A stretch of 64,000 bases of DNA from Nonomuraea thailandensis (GTDB lineage Bacteria; Actinomycetota; Actinomycetes; Streptosporangiales; Streptosporangiaceae): assembly GCF_024172165.1 (NCBI RefSeq), contig NZ_JAMZEB010000002.1:4175501-4239500 (forward strand), in the 5' to 3' direction. How positions within the stretch are numbered: position 1 is the first letter of the stretch; the number at the start of each line of letters is the position of its first letter. Below, piece after piece: positions 1 to 8,539 of the stretch. The notes under the pieces are model-generated. The model was not told where the DNA came from. It made no database searches and saw nothing but the letters and a program-made list of their open reading frames with translations. The position numbers were made by a program, and so were the translations under genes.

Positions 1-131
1 CCGTCCGCGTCCATCGCGAGGCCGCCCGTGACGTGCTTCGCCGAGAACTCGGGCCAGGCGTCCCGTTCATCGATGAGCTGGGCTATGGCGGACACCAGCC
101 CGGCACTGGAGGTGCAGCCTGATGGATGCAC
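1..131 (-). CDS. Partial unidentified protein at the left edge
   Basis: Reading the minus strand leftward from about 131, the frame stays open to position 1 and has almost only G or C in third codon positions, as in real genes here. It includes LIDERDAWPEFSAKHVTGG. GTG codons at 131 and 95 are possible starts, but neither has a clear ribosome binding site, so the start is open. I do not recognise the family. Positions 132-301 hold nothing I can support. Confidence 0.35.
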   Translation of the reverse strand, partial: MHPSGCTSSAGLVSAIAQLIDERDAWPEFSAKHVTGGLAMDAD

Positions 132-301
132 AGTCTGCCGCGTCAGGGGAGATCGCGGTGCCATCGAATCCCTGCTGGGCGAGTTGCGTCCGATGGTGGT
201 GCGGTATTGCCGCGCCAGGCTGGGGAACGGCCTGGGAATGGGAGCGCCGGGCCGGGACGGCCATGCAAGTCGATCCTGCGCTTCGATGGGCCGGTGCCGT
301 G

Positions 302-1414
302 TCACCGGGAGAATCGCTCCGGGCGGAAGTCCGCGAGCATCTCGTCTCTCTTCCCGGTGAGGATCTCCGAGGCGAGCAGCCGGCCGAGGACCGGCCCGAG
401 CGTGATGCCGCTGTGGGAAACGGCCTCGAAGTAGCCCGGCACCGCCGGCACCGCCCCCACCGAGGGGTATCCGTCGGCCGGGATCGGCCGGTTGGACACC
501 CGGGTCTTCACGATGCGGGAGTCTCGCAGCTCGGGAACGACGTGCCGCGCCGACTCGTGGAGCAGCCGGGCGAGCTGCGCGGGATCTTCGCCTGTGTCGA
601 TGAGGGCGTCGACCTCGCGGCTGTGGAGGAGCATCGAGGCGTCTCCGTCAGGGCGCAGCTCGAGGTGAGGCGCGTGCATGACGTGCTGAATCGGGACCCG
701 GGCACAGCTGATCCGGGTGACGACGCCGGGTTCGTGGCGCATCGGGAGGTGCCGTGAGAGGAGCCCGGCGACGTGGGCGGCGCTGGGGCCCGCCGCGTTC
801 ACGACGATGTCGGCGTCGAGACGGCTCCCGTCGGACAGCGTGACCGTCCGGACGCCCCCGCCGGCACCCGTGCCGAGGTCGCGGACCGCGGTGCCGAACC
901 GGTGCTCGGCGCCGGACGCCACCGCCTGGCCGACCAGGCGGCCGACGAGGTGGCGTCCGTGCACCCAGGCTTCGTCGGGGTAGAACACGGCCGGGACCTC
1001 GACGGGCATGGTGAGAGCGGGTTCGAGGTGGCGGCGCACCTCGGCCCCTGTGCGCACCTCGACCCGGTAGTCCCAGCGGGCCAGCAGCTCGGCTGTCTTC
1101 AGGAGCTTCGCCTCCGCCGCGGGATCGTCCGTCCAGCGCAGGTGGCCGCTGGGGTACCACCAGGTGTCCGCGCCGATGGTCCTGGCGAGCTGACGGTGCT
1201 CGGCCATGCCCGCGACGTTCAGGTCGAAGTAGGACTTGCGGGCGGTCTTGTTGCTGGCGTTGACCCAGGAGAACGACCAGTCGGTGACGCCTTCGCCCGG
1301 CTGAGCCGCGTCGATGAAGATCACCTTGGCGCCGTGCCGGGACAGGTGCCACCCCACGCCGGCTCCGAGGATGCCCGCTCCGATGACGGCGACCTTCATG
1401 GACTCCATTCTCAT
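302..1414 (-). CDS. FAD-dependent amine/amino-acid oxidase-type oxidoreductase (DAO fold)
   Basis: A 370-residue cytoplasmic flavoprotein expected to oxidise an amine or amino acid; the substrate is unknown. The N-terminus carries the dinucleotide-binding motif GAGILG followed by GWHLSRHGAKVIFID, typical of the DAO/GlpO fold. Near the C-terminus VSHSGITLGPVLGRLLASEIL matches the second FAD-contact region of the family, so the protein looks full length. The start at 1414 has an AAAGGGG ribosome binding site 6 nt upstream; ATG codons at 1408 and 1399 are alternatives. A short broken reading frame lies just upstream on the same strand. The family is clear, the reaction is not. Confidence 0.85.
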   Translation of the reverse strand: MRMESMKVAVIGAGILGAGVGWHLSRHGAKVIFIDAAQPGEGVTDWSFSWVNASNKTARKSYFDLNVAGMAEHRQLARTIGADTWWYPSGHLRWTDDPAAEAKLLKTAELLARWDYRVEVRTGAEVRRHLEPALTMPVEVPAVFYPDEAWVHGRHLVGRLVGQAVASGAEHRFGTAVRDLGTGAGGGVRTVTLSDGSRLDADIVVNAAGPSAAHVAGLLSRHLPMRHEPGVVTRISCARVPIQHVMHAPHLELRPDGDASMLLHSREVDALIDTGEDPAQLARLLHESARHVVPELRDSRIVKTRVSNRPIPADGYPSVGAVPAVPGYFEAVSHSGITLGPVLGRLLASEILTGKRDEMLADFRPERFSR

Positions 1415-1446
1415 GCACGCCCCTTTCCCATCGTGACCACGGCCCG

Positions 1447-1586
1447 TCAATTCACCATGCTGGTGGCGAGGGCCGACTGGATGCCGGGAACACGCTCGTG
1501 AAGCCAGTCCCCCCGCACTCGTACTCCCAGATGAGTGCCAGCAGCATGGAGAGCAGCCGGTGGTCGGCCAGGTGCCGTGACGCCAT
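1447..1586 (-). pseudogene. Short reading frame broken at a six-base C/G run
   Basis: From ATG 1586 the frame reads MASRHLADHRLLSMLLALIW and on to a run of six C on the plus strand (1509-1514). Shifting by one base there continues as DWLHERVPGIQSALATSMVN to a TGA at 1447. Both halves look protein-like and together give about 46 residues. Either this is a decayed small gene or the homopolymer length is a sequencing error. No family is recognised. Confidence 0.3.
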
Positions 1587-1712
1587 GCCCGACGACCTCG
1601 ATCGGGAGGATTCCCGGGGGAAGCGCAGCGCGGCGTTCGAGACGACCCCCGGACCACTGCCGGCCGTCTTCCCGGCCCGGCGCTCCACCCCGTGCGGCTG
1701 CGCTCGGCCGGG

Positions 1713-1943
1713 CTACTCGCCGCCGTCATAGCTGGATGCGCCCGGGTCGCCGTAGCGGCCGATGGTGTCAGCGCTGATGGTGATCGGGATGCCCACCGCC
1801 AGGGCCGTGACCAGGCCGGCCAGCAGGCCCCAGCCCTCGCTCGTGACGGCCGCCACCAACAGCCCGACCGCGAAGCCACACACGCCGCCGAACAGGCCCA
1901 CCCCCATCAGCAGCAGGCCCAACCACTCCAGTGCCGCCTTCAT
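1713..1943 (-). CDS. Small two-helix membrane protein, hypothetical
   Basis: A 76-residue protein dominated by two hydrophobic segments, roughly residues 5-30 and 36-58, with a short polar tail rich in Gly, Asp and Tyr, so it is predicted to sit in the cytoplasmic membrane. The best ribosome binding site (GGAGG) lies upstream of an ATG in another frame that encodes only MSFGER. Its stop overlaps this start as ATGA, suggesting translational coupling to a tiny leader. The function is unknown. Confidence 0.55.
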   Translation of the reverse strand: MKAALEWLGLLLMGVGLFGGVCGFAVGLLVAAVTSEGWGLLAGLVTALAVGIPITISADTIGRYGDPGASSYDGGE

Positions 1944-2229
1944 CGCTCGCCGAAGCTCATCGGCCTCACCTCCTCTCCACTGTAGGAGGAGACGGCCCGC
2001 TCGCCCATGGGCGTCTTGCTTGAGGCAGCCGGGTGAGCGGCACGAGCGCGGGACTGCGCGCTTTCCGACTGCCCTCAACACGAGAATCTCTCACAGCAAG
2101 TAGTCGACCGGATGCACGAATTCAGGTACCACGGTCGCTGACCTGCCGCCATCAGCATGCCTCCAGAAGGGACGAGCTCTATGATCAGGTTCGTCCTGAT
2201 CGGTGAGATTCGGAGAAGATGTCGATCAC

Positions 2230-2595
2230 ATGCGCCGTGCCATGGTCCTTCTGGGTGGCGTCGCCCTTGCCGTCGGCGCGTTCGCCCTCTTCTACCGGGG
2301 CCCGGGACAACCGTTCATCCGCGGTTACGTGAGCGACGTCGGCGCCACCATGCTGGTCTACGCGCTCTTGGGGCTGCTGTGGCGCACCAGCGCCGCGCAC
2401 CGCACCCTGGCCACGGCCGCGATCGCCGCCGCCGTCGAGATCTACCAAATAGTCGGCATGACCCCGCCGGGCTTCGGCGGTGTCCTGGTCGGCGCGTTCC
2501 CCGACCCATGGGACCTGGTCGCCTATGCCATCGGTGTGGTCGCGGCCCTGGCCTGGGAACGCCGATGGATCCGATCCGGTGATCAGGCCGGCTGA
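2230..2595 (+). CDS. DUF2809-like small membrane protein
   Basis: A 121-residue protein with about four hydrophobic segments: VLLGGVALAVGAFALFY, MLVYALLGLLW, a weaker third containing AAVEIYQIVGM, and LVAYAIGVVAALAW. The spacing and the EIYQ-like centre recall the DUF2809 membrane family; the function of that family is unknown. A GTG at 2203 in frame is an alternative start but has no ribosome binding site, whereas GGAGAAG lies about 12 nt before 2230. It is isolated, with no obvious operon partner. Confidence 0.6.
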   Translation: MRRAMVLLGGVALAVGAFALFYRGPGQPFIRGYVSDVGATMLVYALLGLLWRTSAAHRTLATAAIAAAVEIYQIVGMTPPGFGGVLVGAFPDPWDLVAYAIGVVAALAWERRWIRSGDQAG

Positions 2596-2720
2596 CCCTC
2601 GGACTCCACCCCACCGGCACGCTGACGGTACGGACGCCCCACAGCGGCGGTGACCGATCAGGCCGGGACGAGGCGCCGACATGGCTCGTGATGCACGGAC
2701 GGCAATGACATGCGGTGAAG

Positions 2721-2810
2721 TCAGGCCGCCCAGCCGCGCAGCGCGGCGGCCGATCGGGCGCGGTCGTAGCCCAGGCGGGCGCGGCCGGTGTGCGGGCAGA
2801 GGTCGGCGGC
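2721..2810 (-). pseudogene. Possible tyrosine-recombinase (integrase) remnant
   Basis: The minus strand encodes DLCPHTGRARLGYDRARSAA and ends at a TGA (2721). From memory, GRARLGYDRAR-type segments occur in the catalytic domain of actinobacterial phage-type integrases, just before the HQLRHS motif. The motif itself and everything upstream are missing, so this would be a scar of an old integration. The match rests on about 20 residues. Confidence 0.35.
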
Positions 2811-2956
2811 CGCGTCACCCCGAGCCGAACGGCGCCCGGAAGTTCACCATGAAGGACGGCGCGCAGGTTCCCGTTCCTCCCCATCTGGAAGGGTGCATCG
2901 AGAAGGGAGCGACCTGGTCGGTCTTCACTCGCGTCGCGATCGGCGTCGTGGACCAG

Positions 2957-3005
2957 GCCGGGGAGCGGCCGGGGAGCGGCCGGGGAGCGGCCGGGGAGCG
3001 GCCGG
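2957..3005. repeat. 11-bp tandem repeat, about 4.5 copies
   Basis: Four exact copies of GCCGGGGAGCG (2957-3000) plus a partial fifth. They lie in non-coding DNA just beyond the terminator of the tetR gene that ends at 3051. With the integrase-like remnant, this is all I see in the 2596-3050 gap. Confidence 0.9.
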
Positions 3006-3027
3006 TCTAGAGCTGATCTCGTCCTCA

Positions 3028-3050
3028 CCTGCCCCTGCGCCCGGGGCAGG
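3028..3050 (-). terminator. Hairpin directly after tetR (3051-3650)
   Basis: An inverted repeat CCTGCCCC / GGGGCAGG with a 7-nt loop abuts the stop codon of the minus-strand regulator, as expected for an actinomycete terminator without a long U tract. Confidence 0.6.
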
Positions 3051-3650
3051 TCACGTACTCCTGAACAGCCGGTCCAGATGCACGTCGATCGCGGCGAGCG
3101 CGTCCTGGGGCTCGATCACGTCGAGTTCGATCAGGGAGGTGAAGCCGGTGAGGGCGAGGAGCAGGTTGGTCTCGGTCGCCGGGTCGCGGCCGGAGTCGAT
3201 GTGCCCGTCGGCGATCGCCTGGCGGACCAACTGCTCGACGAGGGCCCGCCCTTGGACGAGGCCGCGGCGTGCCTGCTCGTGCACGGCCTCGTCGTGCAGC
3301 GCCTCCAGGACGTAGGCGGCGCTCATCCGGCTGGTCGCGCGGGCGTCGGCATGCAGGGGGAGCATTTCCGCGAGCGTGAGTCGCAGCACGTCACGGGGGT
3401 GCGGACGGTCACCGAGCTTTTCGAGCCCCTGGTGTACGCGCACCGAGGTCTGCTCGGACGCGAAGTCCATGGCGAAGGAGAGCATGGCGGTCCGGGAGGC
3501 GAAGTAGTGCTGCAGCTGCCCGAGTGACATGCCCGCCTCCTGCGCCACCACGCGCATCGTCAGCTGTGTGACGCCGCGCTGCTCCACGACCCGCCACAGT
3601 GCGCGGGCGATCGCTTCGCGGCGACCGCGGTGATCCACCTGTTTCGGCAT
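3051..3650 (-). CDS. TetR/AcrR-family transcriptional regulator
   Basis: A 199-residue DNA-binding repressor. Residues about 10-55 form the TetR helix-turn-helix (REAIARALWRVVEQRG ... AGMSLGQLQHYF), and the rest is a variable helical ligand domain. The start at 3650 is preceded by GAGGGGCC. It is divergent from the carboxylesterase gene at 3748, so the esterase and its own gene are the likely targets and an ester or its product may be the ligand. That link is inference from arrangement. Confidence 0.85.
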   Translation of the reverse strand: MPKQVDHRGRREAIARALWRVVEQRGVTQLTMRVVAQEAGMSLGQLQHYFASRTAMLSFAMDFASEQTSVRVHQGLEKLGDRPHPRDVLRLTLAEMLPLHADARATSRMSAAYVLEALHDEAVHEQARRGLVQGRALVEQLVRQAIADGHIDSGRDPATETNLLLALTGFTSLIELDVIEPQDALAAIDVHLDRLFRST

Positions 3651-3691
3651 CGCCGGCCCCTCCCTCGTACCCCGGGACTTTTCCAATACAA

Positions 3692-3719
3692 TTGACATAA
3701 TACACCTGACCCGTAACCC
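3692..3719 (+). promoter_or_regulatory. Candidate promoter of the carboxylesterase gene
   Basis: TTGACA at 3692-3697 and TAACCC at 3714-3719 are separated by 16 bp and lie 29 bp before the esterase start. The region is AT-rich for this genome and contains a CAATTG core, so it may also carry the TetR operator. Confidence 0.45.
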
Positions 3720-3747
3720 TGGGATCCATTCGAGGGAAGGAATCGTC

Positions 3748-5238
3748 ATGTCCGGACAGCCAAAGGTACGGACCACGGAAGGCGTGGTGCAGGGGCGCCG
3801 GCGGCAGGGGCACGCGGTGTTCCGCGGCATCCCCTACGCCCAGCCCCCGGTCGGAGCGCTCCGCTTCGCCGCGCCCGCGCCGCCGCACCGCTGGGAGGGG
3901 ACGAGGCAGGCGGTCGAGTTCGGCCCCGTGGTGCCGCTGTCCCTGCCGATCGACGTGCCCCCGCAGGGCACCGACTGGCTGACGCTCAACGTCGGCACTC
4001 CTGATCCCGGCGCGGCGGGACTGCCGGTGCTGGTGTGGATCCCCGTGGGCGGCTACCTCTCGGCGGCGTCGAGCGACCCGATGTACGACCCGGCAGCGCT
4101 GACCGAGGCGGGAGTCGTCGTGGTGACCATCAACTGCCGCGTGGGCGCGGAGGGATTCGCGTTCCTCGACGACGTGCCGCCCAACCGCGGATTCCTCGAC
4201 CAGATCGCGGCGCTGGAGTGGGTGCAGCGCAACATCGCCGCCTTCGGAGGCGACCCCGGCCTGGTCACCGTGGGCGGGGTGTCCGCCGGGGCGGGCTCAG
4301 TCGCCGCTCTGCTGACGATGAAGCCCGCGCGCGGCCTGTTCCGGCGGGCCATCGCCCATTCGGTGCCGGGGCTGCACAGCACCCCCGCGCTGGCACGCCA
4401 GGTCACCGCCGCGTTCGCGGACCGGCTCGGCGCGGCGGCCCCCACCGCCGAGGCCCTGCGCGACATCGACCCATGGCACCTGGCCGCCGAGCTCACCTCC
4501 TTCAACGCCGGCCTCCACGCGCACCGGGAGAGCTGGGGACGCCTCACGGAGACCGGCACCGCGCTGTGCCCCGTCGTCGACGGCGAGGTCCTCCCGGAAA
4601 CGCCCTGGCCCGCGCTGACCGACGCGCGCGCGAGCGGGACCGAACTGCTCGTCGGCCACACCCGGGACGAATTCCGCTACTTCAGCGTCATGAGCGGACG
4701 TTACGGCACCTTCACCGCGGAGGACGCCCACGCAGCCCTGGACCTGCACGCCCCGCAGCCGGACGGCGCGCGGGCCTACCGTACCGCGTTCCCGCAGGCA
4801 GGCCCGGAGGAGCTGGTGGAGACGGTGTACTCCGACGCCCTCTTCCGCATGCCGTCACAGAAGCTGGCCGAGGCGAACGCCGCAGCCGGCGGCACCTCGT
4901 ACCTGTTCGAACTGTGCTGGGTCGCCCCGGCCCTCGGCGGCATCCTGGGCGCCTGCCACAGCCTCGACGTGCCCCTGGCGTTCGGCACGCTGGACAGCCC
5001 CGTCGGCACCCAGCTCATCGGCGAGGAGCCCACTCCCGAGGCCGTCGCGCTCTCCCGCGAGCTCCAGGAGGCATGGGTCCGCTTCGTCACCACCGGCGAC
5101 GCGGGCTGGTCCGCCCACCGGCCCGGCGAGCACCTCACTCGCCTCCTGGACACCGAGTCGAAGACTCTGCCCTACCCCGAACAGGCGTCCCGCCAGATCT
5201 GGGAAGACCACTCCCCCGCCCCCTTCGATCTCTCGTAA
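3748..5238 (+). CDS. Type-B carboxylesterase (para-nitrobenzyl-esterase-like)
   Basis: A 496-residue alpha/beta hydrolase of the carboxylesterase/cholinesterase family that hydrolyses carboxylic esters. The opening VRTTEGVVQGRR and FRGIPYAQPPVGALRF are family signatures. The nucleophile elbow is GGVSAGAGS with Ser179. Glu308 in GHTRDEF and His404 in ACHSLDVPLAFG fit the remaining triad. No signal peptide is visible, so it is probably cytoplasmic. AAGGA precedes ATG 3748. Length is normal for the family. The divergent TetR gene is its likely regulator. Confidence 0.88.
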   Translation: MSGQPKVRTTEGVVQGRRRQGHAVFRGIPYAQPPVGALRFAAPAPPHRWEGTRQAVEFGPVVPLSLPIDVPPQGTDWLTLNVGTPDPGAAGLPVLVWIPVGGYLSAASSDPMYDPAALTEAGVVVVTINCRVGAEGFAFLDDVPPNRGFLDQIAALEWVQRNIAAFGGDPGLVTVGGVSAGAGSVAALLTMKPARGLFRRAIAHSVPGLHSTPALARQVTAAFADRLGAAAPTAEALRDIDPWHLAAELTSFNAGLHAHRESWGRLTETGTALCPVVDGEVLPETPWPALTDARASGTELLVGHTRDEFRYFSVMSGRYGTFTAEDAHAALDLHAPQPDGARAYRTAFPQAGPEELVETVYSDALFRMPSQKLAEANAAAGGTSYLFELCWVAPALGGILGACHSLDVPLAFGTLDSPVGTQLIGEEPTPEAVALSRELQEAWVRFVTTGDAGWSAHRPGEHLTRLLDTESKTLPYPEQASRQIWEDHSPAPFDLS

Positions 5239-5655
5239 TGGTCCGGGTCGGCTCCCACGACTGCGACGCCGCCACTCACCTGCCCATCGGGGACAGCGCG
5301 AGTTGGCGTACAGCCAGGCAACACCCGGCCCGCTCGGCATTCCAGGCTGTAGCAGAGCGTGCAGCCCTCGGCGGCGGCTGCCGGCGTCGCGGTGATCGCC
5401 GTGATCGTGCCCGCTGCTCAGAGTGCAGCGACGGCCAGCAGGACGCCCGGCGCCCGGCGCCCGGCGCCCGCGTGAGGATACGCATGGGTTTCAGGAACGG
5501 CGTCCGGGGGCCGGCGATCCTGCCGAGGTAGCGGGCGCGGGCGGGCAGCTCGGCGAGCTGCCCGACCGCGAGCGTCTCGGCCGTGCACGGCGCAGACGCG
5601 ACAGTGCCCGCCCCGGCGCTACGGTGGAAGCGAGCCCCGGCGTGCAGCCGTGGGC
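5239..5655. other. Gap with short repeats, no gene supported
   Basis: Contains four tandem copies of CGCCCGG (5444-5470, last incomplete) and a 21-bp palindrome with 10-bp arms GGGCAGCTCG / CGAGCTGCCC at 5543-5563. A minus-strand stretch near 5480-5560 reads like protein (LAELPARARYLGRIAGPR) but has no start or family match. Confidence 0.5.
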
Positions 5656-5931
5656 CTACTTCTTGGTGAACGTCGCGAGCTCCGCGACCACCTCAGCCGG
5701 CTGGACGCGGGCCTCATTGTGCGCGCCACCGAAACACATTCTGGTGGGCTCCCAGTTCACGCTGCCCACCAGGGCGATCTCACCTCCGGCTTCCGTGCAC
5801 GTCTCGGGGGTGACCACCTTGCCGAAGCCGGGAACGTCGACGGGATCGGTGGCGGCCGACGCGGCGGGCGCGAGAATGATCGTGGCGGCGGCGGCCAGCA
5901 GGGCGCTGGTGGCGCGGACGCGGATGGGCAT
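5656..5931 (-). CDS. Small secreted protein, hypothetical
   Basis: A 91-residue precursor. Residues 1-25 form a Sec signal peptide (MPIRVRATSALLAAAATIIL then APAASA), leaving a mature chain of about 65 residues with two cysteines (TPETC and RMCFGG) that could form one disulfide. GGAGGAACTC immediately precedes ATG 5931, a strong ribosome binding site. It is monocistronic and the function is unknown. Confidence 0.65.
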   Translation of the reverse strand: MPIRVRATSALLAAAATIILAPAASAATDPVDVPGFGKVVTPETCTEAGGEIALVGSVNWEPTRMCFGGAHNEARVQPAEVVAELATFTKK

Positions 5932-6509
5932 GAGTTCCTCCGGATCAGAAGACGACTCTTCGCGTCTACCCGCACCTCGCACCGTTCACTACTGTCAATG
6001 ATCAGTCAGATACAAGCAGTAGCCGCCGCGAGCTTGCGAGAACGCATCGTTCCCGGCTCCCATCAGCACCGGCCGGCGCGAAGCACATCGTCGCCGCGGG
6101 CTACGAGCGGGCGAACCGGTAACCGGCTTCCAACGCTTGTGGAGCCCTCCCCGCGGTGGCTGGAAGCGTCGGTCCCGTCCGCCGTCTGTCAACAAACAGT
6201 GTTGCGGGGTTGTTGAACCGCCGGGGTTGTGGAAGGAGCTGCTGAAGGCTTCCAGAGGGTTTCACGCCTCGCCAATGCCCTCCACGAGGCCCCCGGACGG
6301 AGCCGGCGACCCCGCCCGCCCTGTGACACCCGGCCAATCCCGCCCCGGCCTCCGGGCCCGCTTGATTTTCAGGACGCGGGTTTCCGGGAGCCCTGGTCGC
6401 TTCGGTGTCCTGTCGGTTCCTGCAGGGCGATCGCCGCGTCGTTGTCGGAGCGGTCGTCCGCAGTAATCCGTTTGTGTATCACCACAGCCCGCTGTCAGTA
6501 TGAGGGCCC
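5932..6509. other. 578-bp gap with one operator-like inverted repeat
   Basis: The clearest element is TCAACAA (6189-6195) and TTGTTGA (6210-6216), a perfect 7-bp inverted repeat with a 14-bp spacer, of a form bound by dimeric repressors. Around 6000-6120 the plus strand contains gene-like scraps (SLRERIVPG, and in another frame HIVAAGYERANR) that may be a decayed gene but cannot be assigned. Confidence 0.4.
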
Positions 6510-7085
6510 ATGCGTCACCCTCTTGACACGCTGGACTGGCCGATTTTCACCGAGCGGCTGCTGTTGCGCCGGGCCGCCCCCGACGACCTGGACGCGACGT
6601 GGGTCTTCCGGCAACTGCCGGAGACTCACGAATGGGTCGCGGCCGCCACAGAGACCTACGACGACTACCGTGAGCGTTTCCTGCGCGAGGAGCGGCTCGT
6701 AGACCTGCTCATCGTCGAGCTGGACGGCCGGGTGATCGGCGACCTGACACTGAAGATCCAGGACGGCTGGGCCCAGGAAGAGGTCGCTGACCAGGCGAAA
6801 AGCGTCCAAGGAGAGCTCGGGTGGACGCTCGATCCCTCCTACGGCGGCAAGGGCTACGCCACCGAAGCGGTACGCGCCCTCATCGACATCTCCTTCAGGA
6901 GTCTTGGCCTGCGCCGCCTGCACGCGGACTGCTTCTACGACAACGAACCCTCGTGGCGGCTGATGGAGCGGGTCGGGATGCGCCGCGAACAGCACACGGT
7001 GAGAGACTCGCTCCACCGCACCAAGGGATGGCTGGACGGTCTCTCATACGCGCTCCTGGCCGAGGAATGGCCCGCTCACGAGTGA
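6510..7085 (+). CDS. GNAT-family N-acetyltransferase (RimJ/RimL type)
   Basis: A 191-residue acetyltransferase using acetyl-CoA; the acceptor is unknown. It opens TERLLLRRAAPDDL, the standard RimL-type start. The acetyl-CoA loop region is SYGGKGYATEAVRALIDISF (about residues 110-130), and DNEPSWRLMERVGMRRE is the conserved C-terminal strand-helix. GAGGG lies 4-8 nt before ATG 6510. No neighbour points to a substrate. Confidence 0.85.
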   Translation: MRHPLDTLDWPIFTERLLLRRAAPDDLDATWVFRQLPETHEWVAAATETYDDYRERFLREERLVDLLIVELDGRVIGDLTLKIQDGWAQEEVADQAKSVQGELGWTLDPSYGGKGYATEAVRALIDISFRSLGLRRLHADCFYDNEPSWRLMERVGMRREQHTVRDSLHRTKGWLDGLSYALLAEEWPAHE

Positions 7086-7352
7086 TTACGGCGAAGACGC
7101 TTGGAAGCCCTCGCCGGGACGAAGATCACGCTGTCACTCGTGCACGCGGCCGCTCTCCTGCCGGCGCTGCGGCTGGAACCCAAGAACGCCACCGCACCGG
7201 CACGGCTCAGTGCGAGAAGGTCCTGCTCGCCGTCACCCAAGACGGCAAGAAGCTCGACCAGCAAGAGGGCTTCGCGTGCGGCCTTGGCGGTGGTGGTGGC
7301 GTCGTTGAACAGTCGAGAATCCGGTCCGGCGCTGGTTGAAAGGATCGTGGTC

Positions 7353-7823
7353 ATGGGCACGCGGGAACGCGCCGACGCCATCGGTTACGGCCGGGCTGTA
7401 GCGAACGCGCTGACGGCGGTGGGCATCGAGAACAGTGGTGCCACACCGGCCGGGGAGCCGGGCAAGTTGAAGCGTGCCCTGAGCATCTCGCTCCTGGAGC
7501 TCTACTGGCATATCCCGGACTTCGGGAACTCCGTCAGGATGAGCCTCGAATGGGACGAGGAACACGGGTGGGCGTTGCTCGACGTCAACGAGCCCGGTGC
7601 CGTGCGCGGTCACGCCTACACCTACCACGACCTCGACCTGGGTGTACTGCCTGAACCGGCCAAGGTGGCACGGCTCGTCGACTCGGTTCTGGCCGGTGAG
7701 GAGCGTTTGAGCGGCGGGTGTCGCCGCAGGTACCGCATGGCCATCAAGCACAACCTGGACTTCGAAGCCGCTCTGGCTGCCTATCCGGCCAGGCTCCCAG
7801 GCGATTCCGGCGCACCACAATGA
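7353..7823 (+). CDS. DUF6292-like protein
   Basis: A 156-residue protein with GYGRAVANALTAVGI at the start and SLEWDEEHGWALLDVNE in the centre, followed by LGVLPEPAKVARLVDSVL. This arrangement resembles DUF6292 proteins of actinomycetes, as I recall them, which have no known function. AAAGGA lies 8 nt before ATG 7353. The reading frame stays open upstream to 7101, but codon use there is unlike a gene and the ribosome binding site favours 7353. Between 7086 and 7340 neither strand gives a convincing product. Confidence 0.6.
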   Translation: MGTRERADAIGYGRAVANALTAVGIENSGATPAGEPGKLKRALSISLLELYWHIPDFGNSVRMSLEWDEEHGWALLDVNEPGAVRGHAYTYHDLDLGVLPEPAKVARLVDSVLAGEERLSGGCRRRYRMAIKHNLDFEAALAAYPARLPGDSGAPQ

Positions 7824-7839
7824 TGTGAACGAAGAACCA

Positions 7840-8250
7840 TCACCCATCACCCGGCTCCGTCCCCTCCGCCTCCTTCGTCCAGCGGGCGAGGTTGCGCCGG
7901 GTGATCAGGATGTCGGGGTGGTCTGCACTTGGACGCGTTCGCGGAGAAGGAGCAGGGCGGCGAATTGATCGCGGGCGGCGGCTGCTCCCGCCTCCCCGTC
8001 AATGGGTCCGGGCCGAGCGGGACATCAGGTCCAGGCGCACAGGGGTGCTGTCGAGGTGCTGCCAGCCGATGTCGCGGCGGGTGGTGATCAGCACGTGGCC
8101 GTGGGCCAGGCGGGCCAGGTACGGCTCGACGTCGGCGACCTCCTCGACGTTGTCGAAGACGACCAGCCGGCCCGGGTGGGCGGCCAGCCGGCTCACCGCC
8201 CAGGCAGCGGCGGACCTCCGGGGCGGCGGCCTGCGCGGGAGGCGCCGCGA
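7840..8250 (-). pseudogene. Remnant of an NB-ARC/TPR signalling ATPase
   Basis: Three fragments of one protein type occur in order on the minus strand in different frames. First is GRLVVFDNVEEVADVEPYLA and TTRRDIGWQHL (about 8196-7999), the Walker B/sensor part of an NB-ARC NTPase. Then DQFAALLLLRERVQ and finally HPDILITRRNLARWTKEAEG, the tetratricopeptide signature of actinomycete NB-ARC proteins. The P-loop, most of the NTPase and most repeats are missing. It is clearly decayed by large deletions and frameshifts. 8251-8539 holds nothing else I can support. Confidence 0.65.
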
Positions 8251-8539
8251 CGCCGGCCGGGATCAGCAGAACCGGAAGCAGGTCCGTACGAGGAACGCAG
8301 GTCCGCCAGACTGCCGAGCGCATCCTGGCCGACCACCCGCGCTACCAGCCCCGCCCTCCCGCCGCTGGTGGCACCGGCGAGGTCAGCAACGGGGTGAGCA
8401 TGACGGGGCATCCACCGGTTCGGAGCGAGCGGGGCGGACGGGTGACATCGGCCGACGGCAGGCACCGGAACTGGCCACGGGGGGTGGATGTCGGAGGAAT
8501 CGGCGGACGGGTGCTGCGCCTCGCGGCCGACGTGGGAGG

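Noticed and set aside
6000..6120. Possible GntR regulator start (SLRERIVPG)
   Set aside because: Only a few residues fit, the rest is out of frame and no helix-turn-helix can be traced.
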